Below the pieces are notes generated by a model. That model ran no database searches and was not told where the DNA came from. It saw nothing but the letters and a program-made list of their open reading frames with translations. This document shows positions 35,285 through 44,967 of a stretch of DNA of 51,507 nucleotides, piece by piece. The position numbers were made by a program, and so were the translations under genes. This DNA comes from a bacterium. GTDB lineage: Bacteria; Planctomycetota; Planctomycetia; Kolteriales; Kolteriaceae. The stretch spans positions 1 to 51,507 of the forward strand of contig JAIELF010000039.1 in assembly GCA_019753235.1 (NCBI GenBank). The letters run 5' to 3'. Every line of letters starts with the position of its first letter. Position 1 is the first letter of the stretch.

Positions 35285-36379
35285 TCAGGCTCCGCCCGCT
35301 GGATTCTTCGGTCCCCGGCCATTGGCCGCAAGGGCACCGTTGGACGGGACCCGCCCTTCGCGAAACGCGCGAGCGATGGCGGCGGGAACCATGGCCTCGG
35401 CCATGACGACCTTCGCCTTGTTCTCCTGAACACGAGCGATCATCTCTTGCTCGCGAGCAACTGCCCGGGCACGGCGCATCTCAGCTTCCGCCCGCGCTCG
35501 GCGAGTATCGGCCTCGGCTTGGTCGGCCTGAAGACGAGCGCCGATATTCTCACCCACTTCAATATCGGCAATGTCAATCGACAGAATCTCGAAAGCGGTG
35601 CCGGCATCGAGACCCGCGCGAAGAACGTGCTCCGAGATAATCTCCGGATGCTCCATCACATCCTTGTAGTAGTTGGAGCTCCCGATCGTGGTGACGATTC
35701 CTTCGCCGACGCGGGCGATGATGGTGTCCTCGGTGGCTCCACCGATGACGCGGTCGATGTTCGTTCGTACCGTCACGAGCGCGCGGGCTTTGAGTTGAAT
35801 TCCATCTTTCGCCACCGCGTCGATCATCTGCTTTCCTTTGGTGGGATCAGGTACAGGAATAATCTTCGGATTAACGCTGGTTTGGACGGCTTCTTCGACA
35901 TCGCGACCCGCCAGATCGATGGCCGACGCTCGGCGAAAATCCAAAGGGATGTCGGCTCGGCTGGCGGAAATGATGGCGCGGACGACCTTGGGGACGTTCC
36001 CTCCCGCCAGATACAGCGACTCGAGATCGCGCGTCTCAAACTTGACGTTGGACTGGACGGCCATGATCCGGGCCCGGACGATGGTGTTGACGTTCACCTT
36101 GCGAAGCGTCATCCCGATCAAGTCAATAAAGCCGATCCCGGCCCCCGTCATGACCGATTGAATCCAGAGCCGAAAGTACTTCGCAAAGACGAAGAACATG
36201 AACAGGCCAAAAACGATCAGTACCAGAACGCCGATAAAGACGATCAAGTTCCAGTTCGATTCGTTCACCCTTGTTGGCCCTTCCGTTTCCGTGTGAAATA
36301 GATCGGCACCGTGTTCCGAGAGGAACCCGTCCCTGCCTCCCCGCTTTCGTATTGTAACGGGAGATGGCACTGTTGCCAT
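35285..36379 (-). CDS. floA: Flotillin-like protein FloA
   Basis: Scaffold protein of bacterial functional membrane microdomains. 364 residues: a variable N-terminus, a hydrophobic hairpin at about 44-66 ([20 protein letters not shown]), the FloA-typical [23 protein letters not shown], the SPFH/band-7 domain to about 240, and a long Ala/Arg/Glu-rich coiled coil (about 270-335) for oligomerisation. [26 protein letters not shown] is essentially diagnostic in its first part. The ATG at 36379 is used; a later GTG (VNESNW) is possible. An NfeD partner, often next to FloA, is not adjacent. It is divergent from the EboE-like gene by fewer than 50 bases. Confidence 0.9.
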   Translation of the reverse strand: MATVPSPVTIRKRGGRDGFLSEHGADLFHTETEGPTRVNESNWNLIVFIGVLVLIVFGLFMFFVFAKYFRLWIQSVMTGAGIGFIDLIGMTLRKVNVNTIVRARIMAVQSNVKFETRDLESLYLAGGNVPKVVRAIISASRADIPLDFRRASAIDLAGRDVEEAVQTSVNPKIIPVPDPTKGKQMIDAVAKDGIQLKARALVTVRTNIDRVIGGATEDTIIARVGEGIVTTIGSSNYYKDVMEHPEIISEHVLRAGLDAGTAFEILSIDIADIEVGENIGARLQADQAEADTRRARAEAEMRRARAVAREQEMIARVQENKAKVVMAEAMVPAAIARAFREGRVPSNGALAANGRGPKNPAGGA

Positions 36380-36427
36380 CGTCTGTGAAAACCGGTCCCT
36401 TTTCCATGTTTACTTGAGGAAGTCTCT

Positions 36428-37600
36428 TTGTTCATGCCCAGCGAACTGCCCCTGGCGTACTGCGCGAACGTTCATCCGGGGGATACTTGGGATGAAGCGG
36501 TGGAGTGTTTGAAGCGGTTCGCGCCGGCGGTCCGAAGACGCCGGGGCCGGGTGCTGGGGGTGGGGCTCTGGATGTCCGCCCGGGGACTTAATCAAGGGAT
36601 GGTCGATCGCCAAAGAAGAGAGCATTTGGCCGACTGGCTCACGTCCGAGCAGATCTCCGTCTACACCATGAATGCTTTTCCGTTTGGAAACTTTCATGCC
36701 GACCGGGTCAAGCAGGATGTCTATCGTCCCGACTGGACTCATTCCGAACGGGCCAACTATACGCTGCAGGCGGCCGAGCTTTTGGCCCAGCTTCTTCCGC
36801 CGCAGGCTGATGGAAGCATCTCGACGCTTCCGCTCGCCTATGGCGGCGACCATCCCCCGGATAAAGACCTCTCTATCTATCATCCTTTATTGATCAGTGT
36901 CGCACGCGGATTGGCCACCCTACGCGATCAGACGGGACGAAATATTCGATTGGCCATTGAGCCCGAGCCTGCTTGTGTTCTGGAAACGACCGAACAGGTC
37001 ATCGCCTTTTTTCAATCGCTTTGGCAATCGACTGATGGAACCAAGGACGCGGCTGCCGTGCGAGAGCATTTGGGAGTTTGCTTCGATGTCTGCCATCAAG
37101 CCGTGGAATTCGAATCGATTGGCAGCTCCCTTTTCTTACTTGAGAAAAATGAAGTTCCGATTGTCAAAGTCCATCTCTCCTCCGCGATCGAGTTGACCGA
37201 TCCTCACGATGACGAAGCGCGGGCCGAGCTCGCGTCGTTTGCCGAGCCGAGATATCTGCATCAGACCTATGCGCTGACCCCGGGGGGACGGATTCTGAAA
37301 AGAACCGATCTCTCCGCCGAGGATGCTCTGCATCCGGGGCCCGAGTGGCTTGATGCTCGAGCCTGGCGAATTCACTTTCACGTCCCGATCCACCGGGCCA
37401 TGATGGGTCGGTTAGCCACGACGCGAGCGTCATTGGACGAGGCACTCTTAGCCCTGCCGCGATTGTCTCGGATGCCTCATGTCGAGATCGAAACGTACAC
37501 CTGGGGCGTTCTTCCCGGGCAATCGGCCGACCTCGTCGACGGTTTGGTCCGTGAATTAGAGAGTGTCGACCCGACTTCGAGCATCGAGGAAAAGAATTGA
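36428..37600 (+). CDS. eboE: EboE-like metabolite traffic protein (TIM-barrel family)
   Basis: Resembles EboE of the ebo cluster, which affects export or trafficking of secondary metabolites across the inner membrane in cyanobacteria and other bacteria. 390 residues. The N-terminal LAYCANVHPGDTWDE, the GVGLWMSARGLN segment, TMNAFPFGNFH and the barrel motif AIEPEPACVLET followed by GVCFDVCHQAVEFE are characteristic and imply a metal-binding sugar-isomerase-like barrel. The start is probably the TTG at 36428, five to seven bases after GAGGAAG; an ATG lies at 36434. None of the other ebo genes (eboA-D, F) is in the window. Instead a symporter gene follows with a TTGA overlap. Confidence 0.8.
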   Translation: MFMPSELPLAYCANVHPGDTWDEAVECLKRFAPAVRRRRGRVLGVGLWMSARGLNQGMVDRQRREHLADWLTSEQISVYTMNAFPFGNFHADRVKQDVYRPDWTHSERANYTLQAAELLAQLLPPQADGSISTLPLAYGGDHPPDKDLSIYHPLLISVARGLATLRDQTGRNIRLAIEPEPACVLETTEQVIAFFQSLWQSTDGTKDAAAVREHLGVCFDVCHQAVEFESIGSSLFLLEKNEVPIVKVHLSSAIELTDPHDDEARAELASFAEPRYLHQTYALTPGGRILKRTDLSAEDALHPGPEWLDARAWRIHFHVPIHRAMMGRLATTRASLDEALLALPRLSRMPHVEIETYTWGVLPGQSADLVDGLVRELESVDPTSSIEEKN

Positions 37601-39105
37601 ATTCACCGTCGAACAAGCCGGCCGATTCATGGTCGCACTTGCTCCATCTGCTTCCGATCTTGGTCGCGCTCATCCTGGGGATCCTAGTCGGGGTCTTCTA
37701 CGGAGAGGCGATGTGGAAAGCATCCGGCGGGCCGACAAAGCAGCAGGCGACATTGGAAAAGGCTGTTGCCGCGTCGACAGCTCAGGGGTTAAAGCTGGAT
37801 GGCGATCCAAAGGCCGCCTGGGAAGTCTCGCATGCCTCCCTTGTCAACAAGCTGCAAAAAACGAACGACATCGTTCAGCTCGTTCAAAAGGAACCCCCAT
37901 CGAGCATTGCCGGCGCTTCCTTTCGCCTGATCAAATTTCTGGGTGATCTCTTTCTGCAGATGCTCAAACTACTCGTTCTTCCGCTGGTCGTCACCAGCAT
38001 GATTGCCGGCATCGGTGGCTTAGGAGATATTCGCGGCATCGGTCGGTTGGGTCGAACAACGATGGCGTACTTCCTGGTCACGACGATCATCGCGGTCGTC
38101 ATCGGGACGGTATTGGTGGTGACAATCTCGCCCGGCTCGCGGGTTCATGGAATCATTGAAATGCCCGATGAAAGGGTCGAAAGGCGATCCACCACTGATC
38201 CGATCGACACCATTCTCGAACTCGTGGTCGGCTCGTCGAAGGACCCGGGGAGTGGCATGATTCCCAGCAACCTTTTTCAAGCTGCTAACGCCACCAATGT
38301 GCTCGGCTTGATCGTCTTCTCGCTGGTTCTCGGCGGGGCGCTGACCACCCTCGGTGAACGAGGTCGACAGGTCATCGAGTTCTTCGCCACGCTGACGGAT
38401 GCGATCTTACAGATTGTCCGATTGGTGATGATCGTGGCGCCGGTCGGTATCTTTGCAATCGTCGCCTACAACATCGCGGTTCGCGGCGGAGGCGAAGCAT
38501 TCTGGACGCAGGCTCAGCAATTGGGCTGGTACGTCGCCACGATCTCGATCGGGTTGATCAGTCAATTCCTTATCCTGCTGTTGATCCTTCGCGGGGTGGG
38601 ACGCTCGCCGATGGAGTTTGTGCTCGGCGCCGGCCGGCCGCTTTTGACGGCATTCAGCACCGCGAGTTCTTCCGCCACGCTTCCGCTCTCCATTCAGTCG
38701 ATGGAAGACGAGAACGGTATCTCGAAGCAAAGTGCCAATTTTGTTCTTCCGTTAGGGGCCACGGTCAACATGAACGGCACCGCCCTCTACGAAGCGGTGG
38801 CTGCTGTCTTCATTGCCCAGCTCCATGGAATATCTTTGGATCCGGGGCAATTGATTGTTGTGGTGATCACAGCAACTCTTGCCGCCGTCGGCGCGGCGGG
38901 GATTCCTGAAGCGGGACTGGTGACCCTGGTGATGGTCGTCACGGCGGTTGGATTGCCTGCCAGCGGGATCGGCGCAATCCTGGCTGTCGACTGGTTCCTT
39001 GATCGTTTACGAACAACCATCAATGTCTTCGGCGACATGGTAGGCTGCGCGGTGACCGATCGTCTTGTTCCACCCGAACATCGCGGCGGAAAGAACCATG
39101 GTTGA
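37597..39105 (+). CDS. Dicarboxylate/amino acid:cation symporter (SLC1/GltP family)
   Basis: Sodium- or proton-coupled carrier for acidic amino acids or C4-dicarboxylates in the inner membrane. 502 residues. The reentrant-loop Ser-rich motif STASSSATLPLSIQ and the GATVNMNGTALYEA motif are unambiguous; the second commonly has Asp or Asn at this place. Helix one is followed by an unusually long loop of about 90 polar residues before helix two (FLQMLKLLVLPLVVTSMI). The TTG start at 37597 overlaps the stop of the EboE-like gene (TTGA), with GAGGA upstream, so coupling is likely. The downstream oxidoreductase gene overlaps by eight bases. Confidence 0.9.
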   Translation: MNSPSNKPADSWSHLLHLLPILVALILGILVGVFYGEAMWKASGGPTKQQATLEKAVAASTAQGLKLDGDPKAAWEVSHASLVNKLQKTNDIVQLVQKEPPSSIAGASFRLIKFLGDLFLQMLKLLVLPLVVTSMIAGIGGLGDIRGIGRLGRTTMAYFLVTTIIAVVIGTVLVVTISPGSRVHGIIEMPDERVERRSTTDPIDTILELVVGSSKDPGSGMIPSNLFQAANATNVLGLIVFSLVLGGALTTLGERGRQVIEFFATLTDAILQIVRLVMIVAPVGIFAIVAYNIAVRGGGEAFWTQAQQLGWYVATISIGLISQFLILLLILRGVGRSPMEFVLGAGRPLLTAFSTASSSATLPLSIQSMEDENGISKQSANFVLPLGATVNMNGTALYEAVAAVFIAQLHGISLDPGQLIVVVITATLAAVGAAGIPEAGLVTLVMVVTAVGLPASGIGAILAVDWFLDRLRTTINVFGDMVGCAVTDRLVPPEHRGGKNHG

Positions 39106-40114
39106 AGTTGATGCATCTGCTTCCAAGATTCGAGTAGCATTGATCGGTTGTGGCCGGGTTGCGCGTCGACACGTCGCGAGAATGCGTCAGGATCCTCGGG
39201 TCGAGATCGCCGTTCTTGTCGATCCAGATCGGCAACAAGCCGAGAGCCTTGCTCGCGAACTTCATCTCGAATCCAGAATCGAAACCGATGAGACGAAAGC
39301 ATTGACGTCGCAGGAGTGCGATGTCGCTCTGCTGGCAAGCCCGACGACGCTGCATGCTCGCCAGGCGACCCTGGGTCTCACCCACGGATTGGATCTGCTG
39401 ATCGAGAAGCCGGTCGCTTCAACGGCGATGGAAATCGACGCGATCGAGCGAGAGGCGAATCGAGTGGGTCGAATGGTCGGCGTGGCGTATCAACGGCGAT
39501 TTGAGGCGATTTACCGAACCGCTCGGCGAGAGATTCAATCTCGGTCGGACCGTTACGGCACCATTCACACGGTCCATATCTTCGTTTGTGAGCATTGGGC
39601 GCAGACGATTGCCGGCACGTGGCGCGACGACCCTGCGATTTCGGGCGGGTATTTTGCCGACGGCGGCAGCCATCAAGTCGATGCCGCGTTCTTCATCATG
39701 GGAGAGAAACCCATCAAGCTCCGGGCAACGACGGATCGCCGGGATCGAAAAGTTGTTATTCAAACTCGCGTGGAAGCCGTTCTATCCGGAGGGATTCGTC
39801 TTTTCGCTCATTTCGTGGGAGATGCCCATCAGTGGCGCGAGGACATCATCTTTCACGGGACAAAAGGAGATCTGGTTTTAAAGAACGGTCAAGAGATCGA
39901 GCAATGGCATGCCGACGCGATGGGTCGTCTACTTGATGGTGAAGAGGGAACGTCTCCCAGCCGGGCGTTTGTCGATAGCGTGATGGCTCGACGAATCGGT
40001 CAACACCTCCCGTTCGATTCTCCCTTGGCGGCGGGCAAAGTCATGATGAACTGGACCGATGCGGTGCTTCGAAGTGCGGAGCAAGACCAATGGGTCGAGA
40101 TGGCAAATGGGTGA
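39098..40114 (+). CDS. Gfo/Idh/MocA-family NAD(P)-dependent oxidoreductase
   Basis: Rossmann-fold dehydrogenase acting on a sugar, inositol or similar alcohol. The nucleotide-binding motif ALIGCGRVARRH lies at about 14-25, the family EKP motif is in LLIEKPVAST (about 105), and the substrate-side His motif is in GGYFADGGSHQVDAAFF. 338 residues from the ATG at 39098, chosen because the conserved Rossmann strand starts directly after and GGCGGAAAG precedes it. It overlaps the symporter gene by eight bases. With the EboE-like barrel protein it could act on a shared carbohydrate-type substrate, which is inference. Confidence 0.88.
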   Translation: MVEVDASASKIRVALIGCGRVARRHVARMRQDPRVEIAVLVDPDRQQAESLARELHLESRIETDETKALTSQECDVALLASPTTLHARQATLGLTHGLDLLIEKPVASTAMEIDAIEREANRVGRMVGVAYQRRFEAIYRTARREIQSRSDRYGTIHTVHIFVCEHWAQTIAGTWRDDPAISGGYFADGGSHQVDAAFFIMGEKPIKLRATTDRRDRKVVIQTRVEAVLSGGIRLFAHFVGDAHQWREDIIFHGTKGDLVLKNGQEIEQWHADAMGRLLDGEEGTSPSRAFVDSVMARRIGQHLPFDSPLAAGKVMMNWTDAVLRSAEQDQWVEMANG

Positions 40115-40247
40115 GGATCATCTTTTTTGCGAATCGCCCGCAATTCATTGTAGTCGTGGTCTTTGGCTTTTCTTTGGCGAACGTCTGTCGTATCACGTCG
40201 CCATTGCCGCTACGATTTCCGGGCCAAGGGACGCAGGGAGAAAATCA

Positions 40248-40667
40248 ATGGCATTCAAGCCAAGCTTACAATCGATCATCCTGGCCGATCATATCTACGT
40301 CGATTCGACGACCGGCAAAAAGATCATCTGCGGGACGTTCAATCACCTTACGGTTGATGCCTTTCCCAGTCAGTCGATGATCTCGAAGTATGCGCTGGTG
40401 GCCCTGACCGATGTCCATGGAGCCGTTTCCATCGTGCTAAAGTATGTCGACCTATCGACCGGCGAGACGCTGCTCGAAATGCAGGGACTGGAGATGGAGG
40501 CGGACGATCCCCTCGAGACGGTGGAAGTCGTGGTCGAAATCACCTCGCTGCCGATGCCTCATGCGGGATACTACTCTCTCGAAGCTCATTGGAAGAGTGA
40601 CGTTCTGGGGATCTTGCGAATCTCCGTCGATGAAACCACACCCGAGCAGGCCGAGAGCGACGATTGA
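40248..40667 (+). CDS. Small conserved protein, DUF6941-like
   Basis: 139 residues from the ATG at 40248, preceded by GGGAG. The frame stays open upstream to 40059, but this overlaps the oxidoreductase and carries no recognisable sequence. The protein is a compact beta-rich fold: ILADHIYVDSTTGKKIICGT, YALVALTDVHGAVSIVLKYV and GYYSLEAHWKSDVLGILRIS. It resembles the short planctomycete proteins labelled DUF6941, an assignment made from memory and only moderately firm. No enzyme motif is present. The stop overlaps the ATG of the small membrane peptide gene (TGATG). Confidence 0.65.
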   Translation: MAFKPSLQSIILADHIYVDSTTGKKIICGTFNHLTVDAFPSQSMISKYALVALTDVHGAVSIVLKYVDLSTGETLLEMQGLEMEADDPLETVEVVVEITSLPMPHAGYYSLEAHWKSDVLGILRISVDETTPEQAESDD

Positions 40668-40837
40668 TGAGGGGATATCGAAGGTGGTCCGTTGCGATCC
40701 TTCTACTCGTGATCGGCATTCTTGTGGGAGTGGTCATCACGCTACGTCAAAAGGAAACGCTCGTCGATTCACCAGCGGAGATAGGTCGCGCGGGGATCGA
40801 CCTCCCCATCAAGAACATCCCCATGCACGGACGCTGA
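40667..40837 (+). CDS. 56-residue single-pass membrane peptide
   Basis: A short gene starting with the last base of the preceding stop codon (TGATG at 40665-40669), a classical stop-start coupling. The peptide has a basic N-terminus (MRGYRRW), one hydrophobic helix (VAILLLVIGILVGVVITL, about residues 9-26) and a polar, Pro-containing tail ending NIPMHGR. The topology is N-in with the tail outside by the positive-inside rule. It does not resemble a known peptide. The coupling and clean membrane segment argue that it is real; low length leaves doubt. Confidence 0.6.
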   Translation: MRGYRRWSVAILLLVIGILVGVVITLRQKETLVDSPAEIGRAGIDLPIKNIPMHGR

Positions 40838-40876
40838 CTGGATGATGCTCGGGCTCGATAAGCTCACCGTTGATTC

Positions 40877-40906
40877 CAACATCAAGACAGATCTGCCCAG
40901 ATGTTG
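40877..40906. terminator. Possible bidirectional terminator hairpin
   Basis: CAACATC (40877-40883) and GATGTTG (40900-40906) form a perfect 7-base-pair stem with a 16-base loop, lying between the convergent membrane-peptide and site-2-protease genes. No U-run follows on either strand, so this is only a candidate. Confidence 0.3.
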
Positions 40907-40917
40907 AACATCCGCCG

Positions 40918-41661
40918 TTACCATCGGCGATGGCGAAAAGCCTCGTAAAGCTGATAGTTCTGAAAGGCGATGTAGCCGAACAGAATCGCTAAGAATGAGT
41001 TTCGCATCGAGAACGCGCCGTAAAAGGCGACCGCTCCGCCGAGCAGAATTCCCGAAAGAAACGTCTGCACCATTCCCGCGGAACCCATCGTGCGAACTAG
41101 AATGGCCTGCAGCATTTGCCCACCATCGAGAGGATAGATCGGCAACAGATTCAGCAGGCCCCAGATGATGTTGACAAACAGCAATTGACGGAGAAAAAAG
41201 TAGAGGTAAGGATGGATGTCGTTCAATCGCTCGTCGATCTCAACGGTAATCCCCGTCAAATGAACTTGAAAGCCCGCCAGTAGCAGAACACCAGAGGTAA
41301 GGGCGGCCAGGAGAAATCCCGCGGCCGGCCCCGCGAACGAGATCAGCAGACTTCGCGCGGTCGGATCAAAGCGTGGGTCAAGATCTTGTGGTCGGTAGGC
41401 AGCCAATCCACCGAACGCATAAAGCGTGATCCAAGGTCGGGCCCCAAAATAACGCGCGGTGACGGCGTGACCGAGTTCATGAACAAGGACCGAGATCAAC
41501 ACCACCAACAGCCAACACCCCGCCAGGAGCGAGTCGAAAGCGCGGTTGTCGAGCATCGGCATAAGCGTGAAGATCCAAAAGAGCGGATGGATCCGCACCG
41601 GAATATCCCCGATGGAAAACTCGACATCGGCCCCGGTTTTAGGCGGCTCGGCCAGCAACAT
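40918..41661 (-). CDS. Site-2 protease family metallopeptidase (M50)
   Basis: Intramembrane zinc protease of 247 residues. The catalytic HELGH is at about 61-65 within VLISVLVHELGHAVTARYFGA, and the second metal-ligand motif is in LLNLLPIYPLDGGQML. Five or six hydrophobic segments surround them. No PDZ or CBS domain is present, so this is the minimal rhomboid-sized form found widely in bacteria. The ATG at 41661 is preceded by GGGAGAAGG; the longer frame to 41859 is Arg-rich and unconserved. The substrate is unknown; members cleave membrane-bound regulators or remnant signal peptides. It lies 210 bases downstream of the AddA-like gene on the same strand. Confidence 0.88.
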   Translation of the reverse strand: MLLAEPPKTGADVEFSIGDIPVRIHPLFWIFTLMPMLDNRAFDSLLAGCWLLVVLISVLVHELGHAVTARYFGARPWITLYAFGGLAAYRPQDLDPRFDPTARSLLISFAGPAAGFLLAALTSGVLLLAGFQVHLTGITVEIDERLNDIHPYLYFFLRQLLFVNIIWGLLNLLPIYPLDGGQMLQAILVRTMGSAGMVQTFLSGILLGGAVAFYGAFSMRNSFLAILFGYIAFQNYQLYEAFRHRRW

Positions 41662-41871
41662 CACCTTCTCCCTTGCAGAATGTACCCTCTGCGTCGTTCT
41701 ACACAGCCATCTTCTAGGTGCCGAGAAATTGCCGAAGAACCGCTCCACGCGTTTGGCCCCCTCCCTCAGGAGAATAACGCCGATTCTCTCATGCAAGGAT
41801 TTGCGAAAGTGAGTCGTCATCGTCTGCGCGCGAGGAGTCTCCCTTAAAAACTCGGACAATGGGCTAGAGAC

Positions 41872-44800
41872 TCAAGCGATCTCGATCGAGAATCGCTCAT
41901 CGATCGCCAGAAACCAGATCGCTCCATGGATGTCTGACTCGGCGAGGCGCAGCATCTTCGATAGAGCCTTCCGATAGAGGAGCATCTGCTCGCGATAATG
42001 ATCGGCTCGAACTTGGACGCCTCGCGCGTCATGAATCTGATCGGTCTTAAAGTCGATCAACTCGGCCCGAACGATCTGTCCCCCTTCTTTGAAAAGGACC
42101 ACCCGATCGAGAGTTCCCGAAAGGAGACTCTTTTCGACAATGATGGCAAACGACCGTTCGCGCCAGAGTTCGATCTCGCCGGCAGGCCGTTCGAAACCGC
42201 TCCGGATGGAAGGCTGATCGAGCCACGCCTTCAACTCCGTAAGGATCGCGACAGGCTCTAGTACGCTGGGGAATCGTTGTCGGGCAAGGGCCAGCAGCTC
42301 GGCATCGAGCGGCGGGCTCTCATCATTCCAGCTCCAGAGGCTCAACCAAGCGTGAATGAGCGATCCGCGTCGAGTTGAGTCTGTTGGTCTGAGTGTCAGC
42401 GATTGTTGAGGGGTCGCGCGGCCGGCTCTCGAGGGCGACCTTACGACCAGTGATTGTTCAAGAGGGCTTGATTCTTTCCCAGGGCCCGTCGGATTCAGCG
42501 TGATGGTTTGTTTGGCGGATGGATCATCAACAGATCTCAAAGAGAGATGTGCATTCGCATCGCCTAGTTGATAAGGCGTCGTTGCCGGCAGCAACGGTTG
42601 AATAAGACCGAGTCCCCCGCGGAGAACACCCGCGAGCGTTGCGGAGGGCTTCTTCTCGTTTCCTTTGGAAGGAGCGAGGACCGCATGACACTCATACCGA
42701 GCGCGTGTCATCGCCACATAAAGGAGACACAACTCTTCAACGCTGTCGCGAGTGAGCTCTTCTCGAAAAGCCCGCTGCACTCGATCTGGAAGTAGAGCCT
42801 GATCCTTCTCGCTGACGTATCGACACGCCACCCTCGCAGGCTGCAAGATGTCATCGAATCCGACGACGAGTTTGGGAACCATGCCGCGAAGAGGCGCCCC
42901 CAGTTCCGGCAATACCACAAGATCAAACTCGAGCCCTTTCGACTGATGGATGTTCATAACTCGGACGGCAGCGGGACGAGGATCATCGAGTCGAGTCTCC
43001 TCAACAAAACGAACGAAATCGCTGGGCCGAAGCGTTGTCGTCTCGTCGAACCGATGGGCCAGTTCCAATAGCTGATCGAGTCGGCCGACCGATCGATCCT
43101 CGATAAGAGGGGCCAAGGTATCGATCCAACTCGATATCGTGATGGCATACCCTTCGGCAAGGAGTTGACGCCGATGTTGCTCGGCAATCGATACCGCGTC
43201 CTGCTCGTCACCGGTTAGCCCCAGTGCCGTCGCCCAGATCGATGTCGAGACGTGAAAGAAGGAAACGGAATCGTTGGGATGATCGAGCCAGGTAAGCCAA
43301 GAGAGTATGAGTCCGACGGCCGGATTCGTGGCGACGGGCGAACCCCCTTCTTGGCTTGCATCAATGTGTAGCTCTCGCAACAAACTGAGCATCTGAGCGA
43401 CAGATTCGTTTTTGCGAACCAGAACGCCGATGGTTGCAGAGGGAGATTCGTGGTGCCAACGAGCAACCTTTTGCGCCGCGGACGCCATCGGGGACGAATC
43501 GTCATCCGGATGAACAGGCTCGGCAACATGCACCGCGACGTAGCCTGGTCGATCGGGATAAGCCGACCGGTGCGGCGCGAACCGAAGGTTCCACCGACGA
43601 GCCGCCTCTGCCAGATAAGGCTTCCCCTGCAAAACATCATTTGTCGCGAGGTTGCCAAACACCTGATTCACCGCATCAAGGATGATCGGCGAAGAGCGTC
43701 TGCTTTCGATCAGTTCCTCTTGAACCAATCCCTCGATGGAGTTGCCGACCGTATCGAGCAGCTCGGCCGCGCCGCCACGCCATCCGTAAATCGCTTGCTT
43801 GGGATCCCCCACGATGAAGATTGACCCGCTTGCGGAACGAGCACATTGCCTCACCAAAGGGAGCAATACTTTCCACTGGGCGACCGATGTATCCTGGAAT
43901 TCGTCGAGTAGCAAATGACAAACCTCACTCAGCGGCGAACCGCTTAGTGCCAACTCACCCAGCGACAGAAGCATTCGAGTGAGGTCGGCAAAACGGAGCG
44001 TGCCGACTTCCATCTGCCTCTGACGATAGTGTTGATCGAACGTTGCCAACAAACGCTCGGTCGCTTGATTCTGATGTGCCAGAGGGTTTCGGCGTTGAGC
44101 GCGGAGTTCATCGGCTAATGGTTCATAGACGCGAAGAGCTTCTTTAGGGATCGGCGTGTAATACTTGTCCTTTCCATCCGTGATTGCGCTCAGTAGACCG
44201 TTCTGGGCAAGCGTTTTCCAGTCGGCCTGTCGCGCCAGAGAGACCTCGTGATCGCGAGCTTTTGTTTGCCGAGAATCCTTAAAGTTCAGTTGCTCGACCT
44301 CCTTCAAAAGTGCTTCCAATCGAGTCGGTTCTAGCTCCGCCGCCAACGGGACCGACTGCCAGGCGTCGGCTGGTATCTGTAACCAGAGCTCGTGAAGCAC
44401 ACTGGTGATCGCGTCGATCTCCTCGTGGATTTTGCGCGCGGACTCGCCTTTGAATAAGAGCGATGCAAGCTGGGTGAGCGCCTGATGGCCGAGCGACTCA
44501 TAAAGACGCGCGAGCGCGTCTGCTCGGACGGGGGCATCCTGGTTCGGATCAGCAATGGTCCAGCCGGCTGGCAAGCCGAGATCCCATGTTTTGGCCCGAA
44601 CGAGATCGGCAAAGAAGCGGTCGAGTGTTCCGATCCGGAGTTGGGGCCAGCGATCGACGAAGAGGTCTAGCAATCGCTCGGCATCGGCCTGTGTGACTTG
44701 CGCTCGATCGAGAAACGACGCCAGCTCTTTGAGATCATCCTCGTAAAGAACCGCACGCGCCAATCGACCGAGAATACGACTCATGATCTCGGCCGCTGCT

Positions 44801-44967
44801 TTGCGCGTGAACGTGGTCGCTAAGATCTGTTGCGGGTCGACGCCTCGATCGACCAGGATCAAATATCGGCGAGTGAGAGAGTATGTTTTCCCTGTTCCCG
44901 CCGCGGCGCGAATCGAAAGAAACGGAGGATCAATGACCGCGTGGTCAGGGGAGGAATGTCTATTCAT
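41872..44967 (-). CDS. addA: UvrD-like helicase-nuclease (AddA-like)
   Basis: Large subunit of an AddAB-type recombination enzyme that unwinds and trims broken DNA ends for RecA. 1031 residues from the ATG at 44967. Superfamily I motifs are Walker A AAAGTGKTYS (21-30), TTFTRKAAAEIM, the Walker-B motif LLLDEFQDTSVAQWK, IVGDPKQAIYGWRGG and HQSKGLEFDLVVLPELG. The C-terminal 300 residues hold a PD-(D/E)xK-type nuclease signature in LSGTLDRVVLF and ELIDFKTDQIHD. The ATG lies inside the 3' end of the AddB-like gene (overlap 44960-44967), so the two are translated together. The longer upstream frame is a shadow of that partner. Confidence 0.88.
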   Translation of the reverse strand: MNRHSSPDHAVIDPPFLSIRAAAGTGKTYSLTRRYLILVDRGVDPQQILATTFTRKAAAEIMSRILGRLARAVLYEDDLKELASFLDRAQVTQADAERLLDLFVDRWPQLRIGTLDRFFADLVRAKTWDLGLPAGWTIADPNQDAPVRADALARLYESLGHQALTQLASLLFKGESARKIHEEIDAITSVLHELWLQIPADAWQSVPLAAELEPTRLEALLKEVEQLNFKDSRQTKARDHEVSLARQADWKTLAQNGLLSAITDGKDKYYTPIPKEALRVYEPLADELRAQRRNPLAHQNQATERLLATFDQHYRQRQMEVGTLRFADLTRMLLSLGELALSGSPLSEVCHLLLDEFQDTSVAQWKVLLPLVRQCARSASGSIFIVGDPKQAIYGWRGGAAELLDTVGNSIEGLVQEELIESRRSSPIILDAVNQVFGNLATNDVLQGKPYLAEAARRWNLRFAPHRSAYPDRPGYVAVHVAEPVHPDDDSSPMASAAQKVARWHHESPSATIGVLVRKNESVAQMLSLLRELHIDASQEGGSPVATNPAVGLILSWLTWLDHPNDSVSFFHVSTSIWATALGLTGDEQDAVSIAEQHRRQLLAEGYAITISSWIDTLAPLIEDRSVGRLDQLLELAHRFDETTTLRPSDFVRFVEETRLDDPRPAAVRVMNIHQSKGLEFDLVVLPELGAPLRGMVPKLVVGFDDILQPARVACRYVSEKDQALLPDRVQRAFREELTRDSVEELCLLYVAMTRARYECHAVLAPSKGNEKKPSATLAGVLRGGLGLIQPLLPATTPYQLGDANAHLSLRSVDDPSAKQTITLNPTGPGKESSPLEQSLVVRSPSRAGRATPQQSLTLRPTDSTRRGSLIHAWLSLWSWNDESPPLDAELLALARQRFPSVLEPVAILTELKAWLDQPSIRSGFERPAGEIELWRERSFAIIVEKSLLSGTLDRVVLFKEGGQIVRAELIDFKTDQIHDARGVQVRADHYREQMLLYRKALSKMLRLAESDIHGAIWFLAIDERFSIEIA

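Noticed and set aside
34883..36301. 472-codon plus-strand frame opposite FloA and the Nramp-like gene
   Set aside because: Asp/Arg-rich composition and antisense to two well-supported genes.
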